64,000 bases of DNA, from assembly GCA_943788775.1 (NCBI GenBank), contig CALSRO010000005.1:248001-312000 (forward strand). Direction: 5' to 3'. Position 1 is the first letter of the stretch. Each line of letters begins with the position of its first letter. Positions 44,966 to 54,613 of this stretch are shown here, piece after piece. The notes under the pieces were generated by a model. That model made no database searches. It worked only from the letters and a program-made list of their open reading frames with translations, and had not been told where the DNA came from. Source of the stretch: an uncultured Flavobacteriales bacterium. GTDB lineage: Bacteria > Bacteroidota > Bacteroidia > Flavobacteriales_G > Salibacteraceae. Position numbers and translations under genes: made by a program.

Positions 44966-45051
44966 GAGGCATTAGCTCAGTTGGTTTAGTTCGCCTAAGG
45001 CGGATGACAGGGCAGGAGTCAAAGGTTCGAGCCGTGTGAAGCGGGCTCACA
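44966..45051 (+). pseudogene. Broken tRNA-Val(GAC) copy
   Basis: The first 24 nt (44966-44989) are identical to the 5' end of the intact tRNA-Val(GAC) at 45094. After that the sequence carries TTCGCCTAAGGCGGA, a small palindrome, in the place of the 5' anticodon stem. Similarity returns at TGACAGGG...GGTTCGAGCC (anticodon loop and T-arm). The 3' half of the acceptor (ATGCCTC) is absent, so the acceptor stem cannot form. The cloverleaf is destroyed. The boundary on the right is approximate. Confidence 0.7.
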
Positions 45052-45093
45052 AGTGAATGGAGAAATCCAATCGAATGTTCTTTTTATTGTTTT

Positions 45094-45168
45094 GAGGCAT
45101 TAGCTCAGTTGGTTTAGAGCACTACCTTGACAGGGTAGGGGTCACTGGTTCGAATCCAGTATGCCTCA
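45094..45168 (+). tRNA. tRNA-Val (anticodon GAC)
   Basis: A 75-nt cloverleaf. The acceptor GAGGCAT pairs with ATGCCTC, the anticodon stem is CTACC/GGTAG around TTGACAG (anticodon GAC), and the T-arm has TGGTTCGAATCCA. CCA is not encoded (the flank reads CTT). Its 3' end is duplicated 168 bp downstream. Confidence 0.95.
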
Positions 45169-45178
45169 CTTGATGATT

Positions 45179-45210
45179 AAGCTCAGGAAGCGAAGCGACC
45201 TGAGCTTTTT
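45179..45210 (+). terminator. Terminator after tRNA-Val(GAC)
   Basis: AAGCTCAGG/CCTGAGCTT forms a 9-bp stem with an 11-nt loop and is followed by a T run, 10 nt after the tRNA. Confidence 0.85.
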
Positions 45211-45320
45211 CATTGAATGAGCTGAGCTTGCTCAAATGAAAAGAGAATGAAAAAAGAGTATGAATCGAGTATCGATTCGAGCTTAATTCCATTCACGGAA
45301 ATTACTGGATCATGAAAAAT

Positions 45321-45336
45321 AATCCAGTATGCCTCA
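45321..45336 (+). repeat. Duplicated 3' end of tRNA-Val(GAC), candidate att site
   Basis: AATCCAGTATGCCTCA (45321-45336) repeats the last 16 nt of the tRNA (45153-45168) exactly. Direct repeats of a tRNA 3' end are the usual scar of site-specific integration. The 152 bp between the copies hold only a terminator and A/G-rich sequence with two small hairpins; no integrase or gene is present. Confidence 0.6.
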
Positions 45337-45403
45337 AAAATGTTTTACCTCAAAGGCCTTTAATACATTTAAGGGATTTTTTGATTCTAGAACTTTCATC
45401 CTA

Positions 45404-46987
45404 TTAGGACTTTTCTCTCTTTCTTCTTTCCTTAAGGTAGGTCGATGGCGTAAGCTGTGTGATTTTTTTAAATGAAACGACAAAGGATGTACTAGACTTA
45501 TATCCAGCCATATTTGAAATTGCTTCAATCGTATAATTCAATAATTCAGTTTCTCGTTCCAAGCGTCTTAAGATGTATTTAATCCTTCTGCTGTTGATGT
45601 AGTCTGGAAAAGTCTGGTTAAAATGCGCCTTGATTGTAGCTGATAAATACCGTGTATTAGTCTCACAAATTTTCGACAAGCTTTCTAGAGTGGTTTCGTT
45701 TGTAAATCCATTTTCACTCTCCCAATCCGAAAGCTTCTGAAGAATATTAGCTGTTAATTCAAAACTTATTTCTTTCTGGCTTTGATCAATTTCTGAATGT
45801 TCGGTTTCTGAATCTGTTGAGGATTGAATTAATTCCTGAATTTGAAGGAAGAGCTCATTTATTTCATTTTGTTTGGAACGATATCTCCAATAAAGAAATA
45901 TCAGCGCAGCAATTGCAATGGCAGCAAATCCGAGAAGTATACCACTTCTGAAGCGGAGGTTTTGAAGGTTAATGCGGTTTAATTCATTTTTGACTTCAAG
46001 ATTTTCGATCTCATCGAGATAATCATTGAGTCGAATTTTTTGTTTCACTCCTTCATTGAATAAGGAGTCATTGAGATGATCAAACTCCTGGTAATAAACT
46101 AAGGCTGAGTCGAATTGATTTTGTTTCTTATAAATCTCGGAAAGGTGGAATAATGCCTTTGCTTCTACTAAATGATATTGAATAGACTTTGATAACTCTA
46201 ATTGTAGAAGTGCAAAATGTCTTGCGGAATCTAATCGATTTTCTAACAGGTATAAATAAGAGATGTTATTTAAAACTTCACAGTCTGAATGGTTCAATGC
46301 CCGTTCTACTTCGAATAGTTTTAATGCTTTTAAAAAATAGGATTTTGCGGTAATTAAATCTCCACCTGAAGCGTATGTAAGCCCAATATTGTTAAGCGAT
46401 TTTAACTGAATTAATTCATTTTTCTGACGCAGTGAAATGGATAAAGCGCTTGATAAATAGAACCGCGCACTATCCATTTTACCAACGCCTCTATAATAAC
46501 TACCCATAGCCTGATAGCTATCAGCGATTTTGTTGCTATCGGATGACTTGGATAAATTGTCAAAGCATACCTTCAAATATTTCAAGGATTCATCATTGTT
46601 CCCTATTGTAATGTTGATTTCAAGTAGAACTTTTGCTGCATCTCCAATAAAATCTGTGTTTTCTTTACTTGATGCTCCCTTGAGGCTTTCATGTGCGATG
46701 TTGTATGCTGTATTGAGGTCTCCAAGCCTTAAGTATAGTCTTGCTCGATCTAATAATATTGCTAGTCGTATATCACTGTTGATAGGAGCATGTCTTTCAG
46801 CACAATCGAGATATTCAATGGCAAGATTCGAGCTAATGTTATTACGCTTTGTTTCGTATTCATTATAGATCGAGTCAGTAACAAATAGGCTATCCTTATC
46901 ACTTATGTCGCAGAATACTTTGGCATTGCTGATCATTGCTGAATACAACAAGGTGATTAATATAAATGCTTTGATCAATCCGTTCAT
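45404..46987 (-). CDS. TPR-containing membrane protein with C-terminal AraC-type DNA-binding domain
   Basis: A 527-residue hybrid regulator. The signal-like N-terminus (residues 1-22) is followed by TPR-type repeats at about 65-320, with units such as SARFYLSSALSISLRQKNEL and AKSYFLKALKLFEVE. One membrane helix is at about 342-360 (ILLGFAAIAIAALIFLYW), then a coiled segment. The AraC helix-turn-helix at about 435-520 contains ISNMAGYKSSTSFVVSFKKI. The start is preceded by AGGAGG, an unusually good Shine-Dalgarno for this phylum. It faces the T9SS gene at 47097 divergently, which could be its target. Confidence 0.85.
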   Translation of the reverse strand: MNGLIKAFILITLLYSAMISNAKVFCDISDKDSLFVTDSIYNEYETKRNNISSNLAIEYLDCAERHAPINSDIRLAILLDRARLYLRLGDLNTAYNIAHESLKGASSKENTDFIGDAAKVLLEINITIGNNDESLKYLKVCFDNLSKSSDSNKIADSYQAMGSYYRGVGKMDSARFYLSSALSISLRQKNELIQLKSLNNIGLTYASGGDLITAKSYFLKALKLFEVERALNHSDCEVLNNISYLYLLENRLDSARHFALLQLELSKSIQYHLVEAKALFHLSEIYKKQNQFDSALVYYQEFDHLNDSLFNEGVKQKIRLNDYLDEIENLEVKNELNRINLQNLRFRSGILLGFAAIAIAALIFLYWRYRSKQNEINELFLQIQELIQSSTDSETEHSEIDQSQKEISFELTANILQKLSDWESENGFTNETTLESLSKICETNTRYLSATIKAHFNQTFPDYINSRRIKYILRRLERETELLNYTIEAISNMAGYKSSTSFVVSFKKITQLTPSTYLKERRKREKS

Positions 46988-47096
46988 GTTCCTCCTGGTC
47001 GGGGGGATTAAATCTAGCCAAATTCTTGAATCTGGTTATTTATTATCGTCTGTTTATGGTTTAGCTAAACCATCTTTGTTCAAAAGATTGAAACCA

Positions 47097-48821
47097 ATGA
47101 AATCACTTTTATCATTTGCAGCTATTTTAGCTTTTCAAGTTTGTGCATTAGGGCAATTTTCAACAGGTTGGATGCCACTTCCCAGCGAATCTAACATAAC
47201 AAATGGTCCAACCCAAGGTTTTTGGTTTACCGCGGAGTCAGACTTTACCATTAAGGCTCTAAAAGTTCCTGATGATGCTATGTCAAGTACAGCAGCTCAA
47301 AGTATAGCGGTGCTTAAGTTTACAGGAAATGGTGCATCTTCAACCCCTTCAACAAATTATTCGGTTTTGTTCTTAATTCAAGACACAATTACCTCAGACT
47401 CTATCCCATGCAATGTTGATATTGAGAATGGTGATCATATTGGAATTATCGGGTCGCGGTTTAGCACAACATCTAATGCTGAACAATCATCGAATACTGC
47501 GGCTTCTAACTATAGCACAACGATTGGTAGCACCACTGTACCGCTGTATAGAATAAATGCTAACTCACCACTTGGAAATCAAAGCCCAAGCGTAGTCTGG
47601 AGCCCAAATAGTTCAGCACCTATTGTTAGAATTGAAATGTACCTTGAAACTTGCGAAGCACCAGAGGCTGGTACAATTGAGATTGACGATATTCAGTGTT
47701 TTGGTGATACAACGGCAACAATTTCAGCAACTGCCACAGGCTCATATGGACCATTCGTGATGAAGTGGTCAACAGGAGATTCGGCTGTAAATTCAATAAG
47801 TAATTTAGGCGCTGGAGAGTACACACTGTCCATCGCGAATAGTTATGGTTGTATTGGAGATTCTGTTATTACGATTGAGGAGCCAGATAGCCTTTATACG
47901 GACTTCACCGTGGTTGAGCCGCTTTGTTATGGTGAGGCAACAGGTACCATAACATCCACACCTGTAGGTGGTACACCACCATACAGTTACAGCTGGGTTG
48001 GTGGCAGCACTTCAAATACATTGACAAGTCTGACTTCGGGTCCATACATGCACACAGTTACTGATTCCAATGGTTGTGAATATATTGCTCCAGGTGTTAT
48101 GACTCAGCCCAGTGAATTAGTGCTTATTACTGATACTATCATGAATGTAACATGCCCTGGAGATTCTAATGGCCAGTTTTGGGTAGCGACCACTGGAGGT
48201 ACGCTGCCGTATACATACTTATGGAATGATCCTATGGCTCAGACTAGTCCAAATGCCTCGGATTTAATGGAGGGTTATTACTCGATTTCTGCGACCGATT
48301 TGAATGGTTGCGTTACCATATTATCCGATAGTGTCGGTCATGTTTATGATAGCCCAGCCGTGAACCTCGGAGCAGACCAACCGATGCCGAATTCAGGAAC
48401 TTTAACGCTATTTGGTCCCGGGAACATGGCCTCTTATTTGTGGTCAACTCAGTCCACTTACCCATCAATCATTGTCCCCTTTGCTGGTACCTATTGGATT
48501 TGGGTTGAGGATGAAAATGGATGTACAAATACTGATACGATAGAAATTTTTGAACCAACACCTGAGGGGATATCGGAATTCGAAACTGAGGGCTTAAGCC
48601 TTAGCCCAAACCCCGCAAATAGCTCATCAACATTGATCTTCGATGAGCCAGGGATACAATATCAAATTCAGATTGTTAATCAGCACGGACAATTGGTGTT
48701 TTCTAAAACGGCTTCGAATAGCCTTCAGTTAAGCTGTGTCGATTTACCCTCTGGTAACTACTTCATTATTGCTACGAGTCACAAGGATCAAATCATGTCG
48801 AAACTTCAGGTCATTCACTAA
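47097..48821 (+). CDS. SprB-repeat protein with T9SS type A sorting domain
   Basis: A 574-residue exported protein. The signal peptide ends QVCALGQ (about residue 20). Residues 20-185 resemble a jelly-roll. Three SprB-type repeats follow at about 190-430, with cores GSYGPFVMKWSTGDS, GGTPPYSYSWVGGS and GGTLPYTYLWNDPM. The T9SS sorting domain begins LSPNPANSSSTLIF near residue 500 and ends IMSKLQVIH. The ATG at 47097 is chosen because the signal peptide starts there, not at the longer in-frame TTG at 46905, which would run antisense through the regulator gene. Confidence 0.85.
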   Translation: MKSLLSFAAILAFQVCALGQFSTGWMPLPSESNITNGPTQGFWFTAESDFTIKALKVPDDAMSSTAAQSIAVLKFTGNGASSTPSTNYSVLFLIQDTITSDSIPCNVDIENGDHIGIIGSRFSTTSNAEQSSNTAASNYSTTIGSTTVPLYRINANSPLGNQSPSVVWSPNSSAPIVRIEMYLETCEAPEAGTIEIDDIQCFGDTTATISATATGSYGPFVMKWSTGDSAVNSISNLGAGEYTLSIANSYGCIGDSVITIEEPDSLYTDFTVVEPLCYGEATGTITSTPVGGTPPYSYSWVGGSTSNTLTSLTSGPYMHTVTDSNGCEYIAPGVMTQPSELVLITDTIMNVTCPGDSNGQFWVATTGGTLPYTYLWNDPMAQTSPNASDLMEGYYSISATDLNGCVTILSDSVGHVYDSPAVNLGADQPMPNSGTLTLFGPGNMASYLWSTQSTYPSIIVPFAGTYWIWVEDENGCTNTDTIEIFEPTPEGISEFETEGLSLSPNPANSSSTLIFDEPGIQYQIQIVNQHGQLVFSKTASNSLQLSCVDLPSGNYFIIATSHKDQIMSKLQVIH

Positions 48822-49031
48822 GAATTTAGTCACTTACTCAGATTTATCAACCATACTCTCATTGGTGAGTTGCCGGCTCGTTTGTTATTCTTTACTTCAA
48901 GTAAACAATATAATCAACCAGGAGCGCTACGCAACCATGGACCTCTTGAGGTCAACCTAACTAAGCTGTCAACCGCCTTCTCCAGTGATTCGAAACTTCA
49001 TGCGGTCGTGCATTCCAAAATGCGACACGCT

Positions 49032-52000
49032 ATGAAAAATGTAGTCTTAACCTTAGGCCTTGTTCTTATTGGCATTCTTTCCTCGTTCTCACAAGTTGGG
49101 GTAGGAGGAATAAAAGGAACCGTTACCGAGTCAAACGACAAAGAGTCGCCACTACCATTTGCGGATGTTGCACTTTGGCAAGGTGGATCCATCATTGCCG
49201 GAACAATCACAGACGATGATGGCGATTTTGAAATCAAGGCGCTGTCTCCGGGAAAGTATAAAGTAGTGATAAGCTCAATGGGCTATCATACTCAATCCTT
49301 GAATGGTGTTATTGTCAATTCAAATAAAACTACATCACTTCGTAAGGAACAATGCCAGCTTACAAGCACTGCCTTGGAATTAGGGCCTGTGGATATCACG
49401 GCAGAAGAGGAATATGAAATTGACATCATCGATATGGATGGACCAACAACCATTGGCATGGATGCCGAGCAAGTCATGCGTTCTCCCGATCGAAACTTAA
49501 AGAATAAAATCACCCAAATGCCGCGGATGGTGAGCAGCGACAATGGCAGTAACAGCATTTTCGCAGGCGGACAGCGTGATGGTGCGGGTTACATCATGGT
49601 TGATGGACAAAAGAGGAGGTCGCTAAGCGGTATTCCGATGACTTCCATTCAAAGCATGGAGGCTATGCTGGGAGGTGTTCCCGCATCTTATGGAGATGCC
49701 ACTGGAGCAATTATCAGCATAACAACCAAAGCTGCAACTACAGATTATCACGGTAGTATTGAACATATAACGTCTGGTGCTAAGTTGGGTGAACGCTACT
49801 ATGGATTGGATCCTTTTGGTTACAACCTCACAGAATTTAGCTTGTCAGGTCCTTTGATTGTCAAGAGATTGAACGATACAACCAAGCAAGTTCTGGTTGG
49901 GTTTTTCGTTTCCGGAAACTACATCAACCAACTCGATCCTAGGCCTTCGGCAGTGGGAGCCTGGAAAGTAAAGGACGATGTGCTCGATGATCTTAAGAGT
50001 GATCCTTTGCGGCAAGGGTTTACCGAAAACTCGGTGATTCCAAACACGGACTATTTGCGACTCTCAGATTTTGAACGAGTGTCTGTGCGGCCCAATACTG
50101 AACGATCAGAAAGTAGTTTGACTGCCAAACTAAATGTGAATACTACCAAAAACACCACACTCACTTTTGGGGGCAATTACAACTCAACATCTGGCAATCG
50201 ATATGACTTTGATCATTCACTTTTGGATTTTGAGAGCTATCCGCTAGAGACGAGCAGAATTTGGGGCGTATATGGACGTTTTACTCAGCGTTTTCAGAAT
50301 GTGGACGAGGATAACAGACCTTCTGGCTTGATCCCGAGTGCTTTCTATACTATTCAGGCGGACTATACCAGAGAATACTTCAATCGCCAAAATGAAGACT
50401 TTGGAGATGATTTTTTCAAGTATGGATACCTCGGCAAGTTTGCCACCTATCAAGCGGTGGATTATGCGCAGGGACAAGATAGTGCGACTGGAATATTTGG
50501 AAATATTCAGCAAACGTATAGAGACACTTTGATCACTTTTGAGGCGGGTGATGCCAATCCCGAATTGGCTCAATTCACACAGCGATATTATGAACTCAAT
50601 GGATGGGAAGGTTTTGATGCCGAAGGAAATCCGGTATTCGATAGATCTCGGGCGGACGCACTGGCCAACTATAATAATATTCAAAGCGGTGGAGGTCTAA
50701 TCAATGGCGATAATCTAGACAGCCGTTCGCGCAGTGTTTATGGCATGTGGTCTTACAACAATGATTTAACCAATGCCCATGGTGGTCAAACAGATAACTA
50801 TGCAGAAAGTATCGCGGATCAATTGCGATTGACCGGCCAAGGATCTGCGGACATTGGTGATCATTCTATCATTATTGGGTTTGAATATGAGCAACGCATC
50901 GAACGAGGTTATTCATTGAATCCTCGAAGCTTGTGGACAATTGCTCGACAACGGGCTAATTCACACATCGAACAATTGGATTTTGATAACAGCACCATAG
51001 AATATCCTGGTCCATATATCACCTACGATCGTCTCAATTCTGCTCCAGGCGACTACACAGCTGCTGATGAGCAATCATTCATTGATTATAACATGCGTAA
51101 GGCGATTGGCTTGAATCCAGATGGCATAGACTATTTGGATATCAATAGCATTGATCCAGACTTGTTTCGGATTGAATATTTTTCAGCGGATGAGCTCTAC
51201 AATGGAGGCTCTAGTTTGGTGAATTATTATGGCTATGATCCTTATGGTAATCGTACGAGAAGCAGATCTGGTTTTGACGATTTTTTCACTGAAACAGATG
51301 AATATGGAAACTTAACTCGCCCCGTTGATGCCTTTCGTCCAGTGTATTCCGCAGGATATATCGAAGACAAATTTGAGTTTAGAGACATCAATTTTAGAAT
51401 TGGAATTCGTGTTGATCAATACGATGCAAATCAACAGGTGTTGAAAGACCCATATGTGCTTTTCCCAACTATCAAAGCGGGCGAGCAAGAAGCACTTGAT
51501 CTTTTAGGTGAAGGAATGAGTAATCATCCATCCAATATTGGGGATGACTTTGTGGTCTACGTAGATAATGTAAAATCGCCAACTGAAATTCTAGGCTATC
51601 GAAACGGAGATGTTTGGTACAATTCAGAGGGAGCCGAGATGCAAGATGCGAGTGCACTTCGAGTTTCAAACGGACTGCCTGCGCCACTGTTGGTAGACAA
51701 GGACGCGACAAACAGTGTTGATATTACTTCAGAGTCCTTTGAAGACTACAAACCAAAGACGAATATCATGCCTAGGATAGCATTCAACTTTCCCATTTCG
51801 GATGTGGCTAAGTTTTATGCCTACTATGATATTCTCACTAAAAGACCAACTATTGGCAATAGATTAGATCCTTCTGATTACTATTATTTGGAAAGTCGCG
51901 CTAGCTCCGCTCAGTTGAACAATCCGAATTTACAACCAGAGCAAACCACCAGCTATGAAGTTGGGTTTGAGCAGAAGGTCACTTACAATTCTGCCATTCG

Positions 52001-52823
52001 TTTTGCAGCATTTTACAGCGAATCAAGAAACTTGGTTCAGGCCACTCGAGTTTTTGATGCCTATCCCATAGAGTATCAAACCTTCGACAATATCGATGTG
52101 GCTACTGTCAAGGGAATGACCATTTCCTACGATTATAGGGCCAGAAAAAATTTGAAGTTACGCGCTTATTACACATTGCAGTTTGCTGAGGGTACAGGCT
52201 CAAACGCCACTTCTCAGTTGAATTTGGCTCGAACTGGTGAACCTAATCTGCGAGCCCCGATTCGTTTATCCTACGATCAGCGCCACCAAGTTACAGCCAA
52301 TATAGATTACCGGTTTGCGGCTAAAAAGTGGAATGGTATTTCGATGTTAGAAGAACATGTTTTGCTAAGAAATTCGGGCGTAAACATTCAAATACGGGGT
52401 GGTTCAGGTATGCCGTATAACCCTCAAGCAAATGTTACTTCTACCGCATTATTTGCCAACAATCCATCACCATTACAACGAGGCACAATCAACAGTGCCG
52501 AGATGCCTTGGAAATTCCGATTTGATATGGGAGTGGACCGATCTTTTGATATTGCTCGTACTGATACCACTAAAGAAGCCTATCAGTTTGTGGTAACTTG
52601 CCAAGTCTTGAATGTATTGAATGCGCGAACCTTGAATAACGTGTATCGCGCCACTGGAAATGCGGACGATGATGGATACTTGGCATCATCCATAGGGCAA
52701 AACTATTCTGAAAGCCAGAATAGCGAATCTTCGTTTCAAGAGTACTACGCCATGAAACTGATGAACCCAAACAACTGGGAGCTTCCGAGAAGAATCCAGT
52801 TGGGTGTAAGAATGATGTTCTAA
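49032..52823 (+). CDS. TonB-dependent receptor, Oar-like
   Basis: A 1263-residue outer-membrane receptor. The signal peptide ends GILSSFSQ (about residue 21). A carboxypeptidase-regulatory-like domain spans about 25-110 (IKGTVTESNDKESPLPFADV, then GDFEIKALSPGKYKVVI). The plug carries NSIFAGGQRDGAGYIMVDG and VPASYGDATGAIISITTKA. The rest is a very long barrel ending RRIQLGVRMMF. An ATG four codons earlier (49020) is a possible start. The adjoining 210 bp upstream hold nothing else that I can see. Size and lack of a SusD partner point to an Oar-like receptor; the substrate is unknown. Confidence 0.87.
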   Translation: MKNVVLTLGLVLIGILSSFSQVGVGGIKGTVTESNDKESPLPFADVALWQGGSIIAGTITDDDGDFEIKALSPGKYKVVISSMGYHTQSLNGVIVNSNKTTSLRKEQCQLTSTALELGPVDITAEEEYEIDIIDMDGPTTIGMDAEQVMRSPDRNLKNKITQMPRMVSSDNGSNSIFAGGQRDGAGYIMVDGQKRRSLSGIPMTSIQSMEAMLGGVPASYGDATGAIISITTKAATTDYHGSIEHITSGAKLGERYYGLDPFGYNLTEFSLSGPLIVKRLNDTTKQVLVGFFVSGNYINQLDPRPSAVGAWKVKDDVLDDLKSDPLRQGFTENSVIPNTDYLRLSDFERVSVRPNTERSESSLTAKLNVNTTKNTTLTFGGNYNSTSGNRYDFDHSLLDFESYPLETSRIWGVYGRFTQRFQNVDEDNRPSGLIPSAFYTIQADYTREYFNRQNEDFGDDFFKYGYLGKFATYQAVDYAQGQDSATGIFGNIQQTYRDTLITFEAGDANPELAQFTQRYYELNGWEGFDAEGNPVFDRSRADALANYNNIQSGGGLINGDNLDSRSRSVYGMWSYNNDLTNAHGGQTDNYAESIADQLRLTGQGSADIGDHSIIIGFEYEQRIERGYSLNPRSLWTIARQRANSHIEQLDFDNSTIEYPGPYITYDRLNSAPGDYTAADEQSFIDYNMRKAIGLNPDGIDYLDINSIDPDLFRIEYFSADELYNGGSSLVNYYGYDPYGNRTRSRSGFDDFFTETDEYGNLTRPVDAFRPVYSAGYIEDKFEFRDINFRIGIRVDQYDANQQVLKDPYVLFPTIKAGEQEALDLLGEGMSNHPSNIGDDFVVYVDNVKSPTEILGYRNGDVWYNSEGAEMQDASALRVSNGLPAPLLVDKDATNSVDITSESFEDYKPKTNIMPRIAFNFPISDVAKFYAYYDILTKRPTIGNRLDPSDYYYLESRASSAQLNNPNLQPEQTTSYEVGFEQKVTYNSAIRFAAFYSESRNLVQATRVFDAYPIEYQTFDNIDVATVKGMTISYDYRARKNLKLRAYYTLQFAEGTGSNATSQLNLARTGEPNLRAPIRLSYDQRHQVTANIDYRFAAKKWNGISMLEEHVLLRNSGVNIQIRGGSGMPYNPQANVTSTALFANNPSPLQRGTINSAEMPWKFRFDMGVDRSFDIARTDTTKEAYQFVVTCQVLNVLNARTLNNVYRATGNADDDGYLASSIGQNYSESQNSESSFQEYYAMKLMNPNNWELPRRIQLGVRMMF

Positions 52824-52841
52824 GCAGCGATCCGGGAATGA

Positions 52842-54458
52842 TTAGCCGTACAATTCGTCTACTTGTTCCTGGATTTTTTCGCTCTCGATGTAATCGTCAT
52901 AACTCATCATTTTATCCACACAACCGTTAGGAGTAATCTCCACAATTCGAGTGGCTACGGTATGAGTAAACGTATGGTCATGGGAAGAGAAAAGCACCGT
53001 GCCCGGGAAACTGATCAAAGCATTGTTAAACGCTTGAATCGATTCTAAATCCAGGTGATTGGTAGGTTCGTCAACGATGAGAAGGTTAGCGCCTGCGATC
53101 ATGATTCGACTCAACATGCAACGTACTTTTTCACCTCCGCTCAACACGTTCGTTTTCTTTTTGATGTCATCTCCGCTGAACAACATTTTGCCTAAGAATC
53201 CACGCACATCGGTGTCGTCCATTCCATCTGGAGCATAATCTCGCAACCAGTCTAGCAACTCTTTCTTTCCAGTGAAATATTCATCATTATTTGATGGCAG
53301 ATAACCCGTGGTGATGGTCTGACCATAAGTGAAAGAACCTTTTTCGGCTTTCTTCTCACCCATCAATATTTGGAACAACGAAGTGGTTGCCAAACTATTT
53401 CGGCTGATGAAGGCAATTTTATCGCCTTTCTCCACTGTCACGTTGAGGTCAGAAATCAATTTTTCACTCTCACTGGAATAATGCAATCCTTCAATTTTTA
53501 GGATGTCGTTTCCAGCCTCTCGGGTCTGTTGAAAAATGATTCCTGGATACCTTCTAGTAGATGGTTTAATGTCATCTACATTGATCTTCTCCAACAACTT
53601 CTTTCTACTCGTTGCCTGCTTAGATTTGGAGGCGTTCGCGCTGAATCGAGCGACAAATTCTTGTAATTCTTTCTTTCTAGCTTCAGCCTTTTTGTTTTGG
53701 TTGGCTTGCTGTCTTAGCGCTAATTGACTGGATTCGTACCAAAAAGTATAGTTACCCGTAAACTGGCTCACCTTACCATAATCGATGTCGGCAATATGCG
53801 TACAAACCGTATCCAAAAAGTGACGGTCGTGGCTGACTACAATTACCGTGTTTTTAAAGTCGAGCAAAAAGTCTTCTAACCAGGAAATCGTGTGCAGATC
53901 CAAATCGTTTGTAGGCTCATCCAGAACCAATATGTCTGGATTTCCAAAAATGGCCTGAGCCAAAAGCACCCTTACTTTTTCACTACCGTTTAGGTCTTTG
54001 ACCAAGGCATCGTGTTTGGCTTCGGGAATACCCAATCCACTGATCAATGCTGCTGCATCAGATTCTGCATTCCAGCCATCCATTTCTGCAAATTCTTCTT
54101 CCAGTTCAGAAGCGCGCATGCCGTCCGCATCCGAAAAATCGGCCTTAGCGTAGATGGCGTCTTTTTCCATCATTACTTCAAACAAACGTTCGTGACCCTT
54201 CAGTACCGTGTGCAACACCGATACTTCATCAAACTCGTGGTGGTTCTGCTTTAGCATTGCCAATCGCTTGCCGGGTTCAATTTCAATGTGGCCCGTATTT
54301 GGTTCAATTTCACCAGATAGAATTCGAAGAAACGTGGACTTTCCAGCGCCATTCGCGCCAATGACACCGTAGCAATTCGCGCCAAAAAACTTGACGTTTA
54401 CGTCTTCAAAAAGCTTCTGTTTACCAAAGGCAAGAGATATATTGTGTGCTGCGATCAT
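52842..54458 (-). CDS. ABC-F family ATPase, YbiT-type translation factor
   Basis: A 538-residue soluble protein with two ATP-binding cassettes and no membrane helices. The first Walker A is GANGAGKST, then LNGSEKVRVLLAQAIFG and the Walker B VLDEPTNDLD. A Lys/Arg-rich linker (about 245-310: ANQNKKAEARKKELQEFVAR, then KSKQATSRKK) follows. The second cassette has LSGGEKVRCML and LIVDEPTNHLD. Walker A of the second cassette is degenerate (FISRNSLATTS), so it may bind but not hydrolyse ATP. ABC-F proteins act at the ribosome E site. Confidence 0.92.
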   Translation of the reverse strand: MIAAHNISLAFGKQKLFEDVNVKFFGANCYGVIGANGAGKSTFLRILSGEIEPNTGHIEIEPGKRLAMLKQNHHEFDEVSVLHTVLKGHERLFEVMMEKDAIYAKADFSDADGMRASELEEEFAEMDGWNAESDAAALISGLGIPEAKHDALVKDLNGSEKVRVLLAQAIFGNPDILVLDEPTNDLDLHTISWLEDFLLDFKNTVIVVSHDRHFLDTVCTHIADIDYGKVSQFTGNYTFWYESSQLALRQQANQNKKAEARKKELQEFVARFSANASKSKQATSRKKLLEKINVDDIKPSTRRYPGIIFQQTREAGNDILKIEGLHYSSESEKLISDLNVTVEKGDKIAFISRNSLATTSLFQILMGEKKAEKGSFTYGQTITTGYLPSNNDEYFTGKKELLDWLRDYAPDGMDDTDVRGFLGKMLFSGDDIKKKTNVLSGGEKVRCMLSRIMIAGANLLIVDEPTNHLDLESIQAFNNALISFPGTVLFSSHDHTFTHTVATRIVEITPNGCVDKMMSYDDYIESEKIQEQVDELYG

Positions 54459-54613
54459 AATACTCAGGAGTTTGCGGCTGCAAGAGTACGGCTTCTAGTT
54501 GGGCTGAGCAACCCCATCCCCAATTAAGCGCTGAGACGCAACTATTTGACCACCAATGCCGTATTTGCCAAGTATTGACTATTTTAGTCCGTTCGAATTA
54601 AGTTACTCTATTG

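Noticed and set aside
46905-47096. Longer N-terminus for the SprB protein from a TTG at 46905
   Set aside because: It would place a 64-residue tail before a perfect signal peptide and run antisense through the regulator gene.
48822-49031. Possible small gene before the Oar-like receptor
   Set aside because: The open frame there is only the upstream extension of the receptor frame, with no signal peptide or known domain; no terminator or clear promoter was seen.
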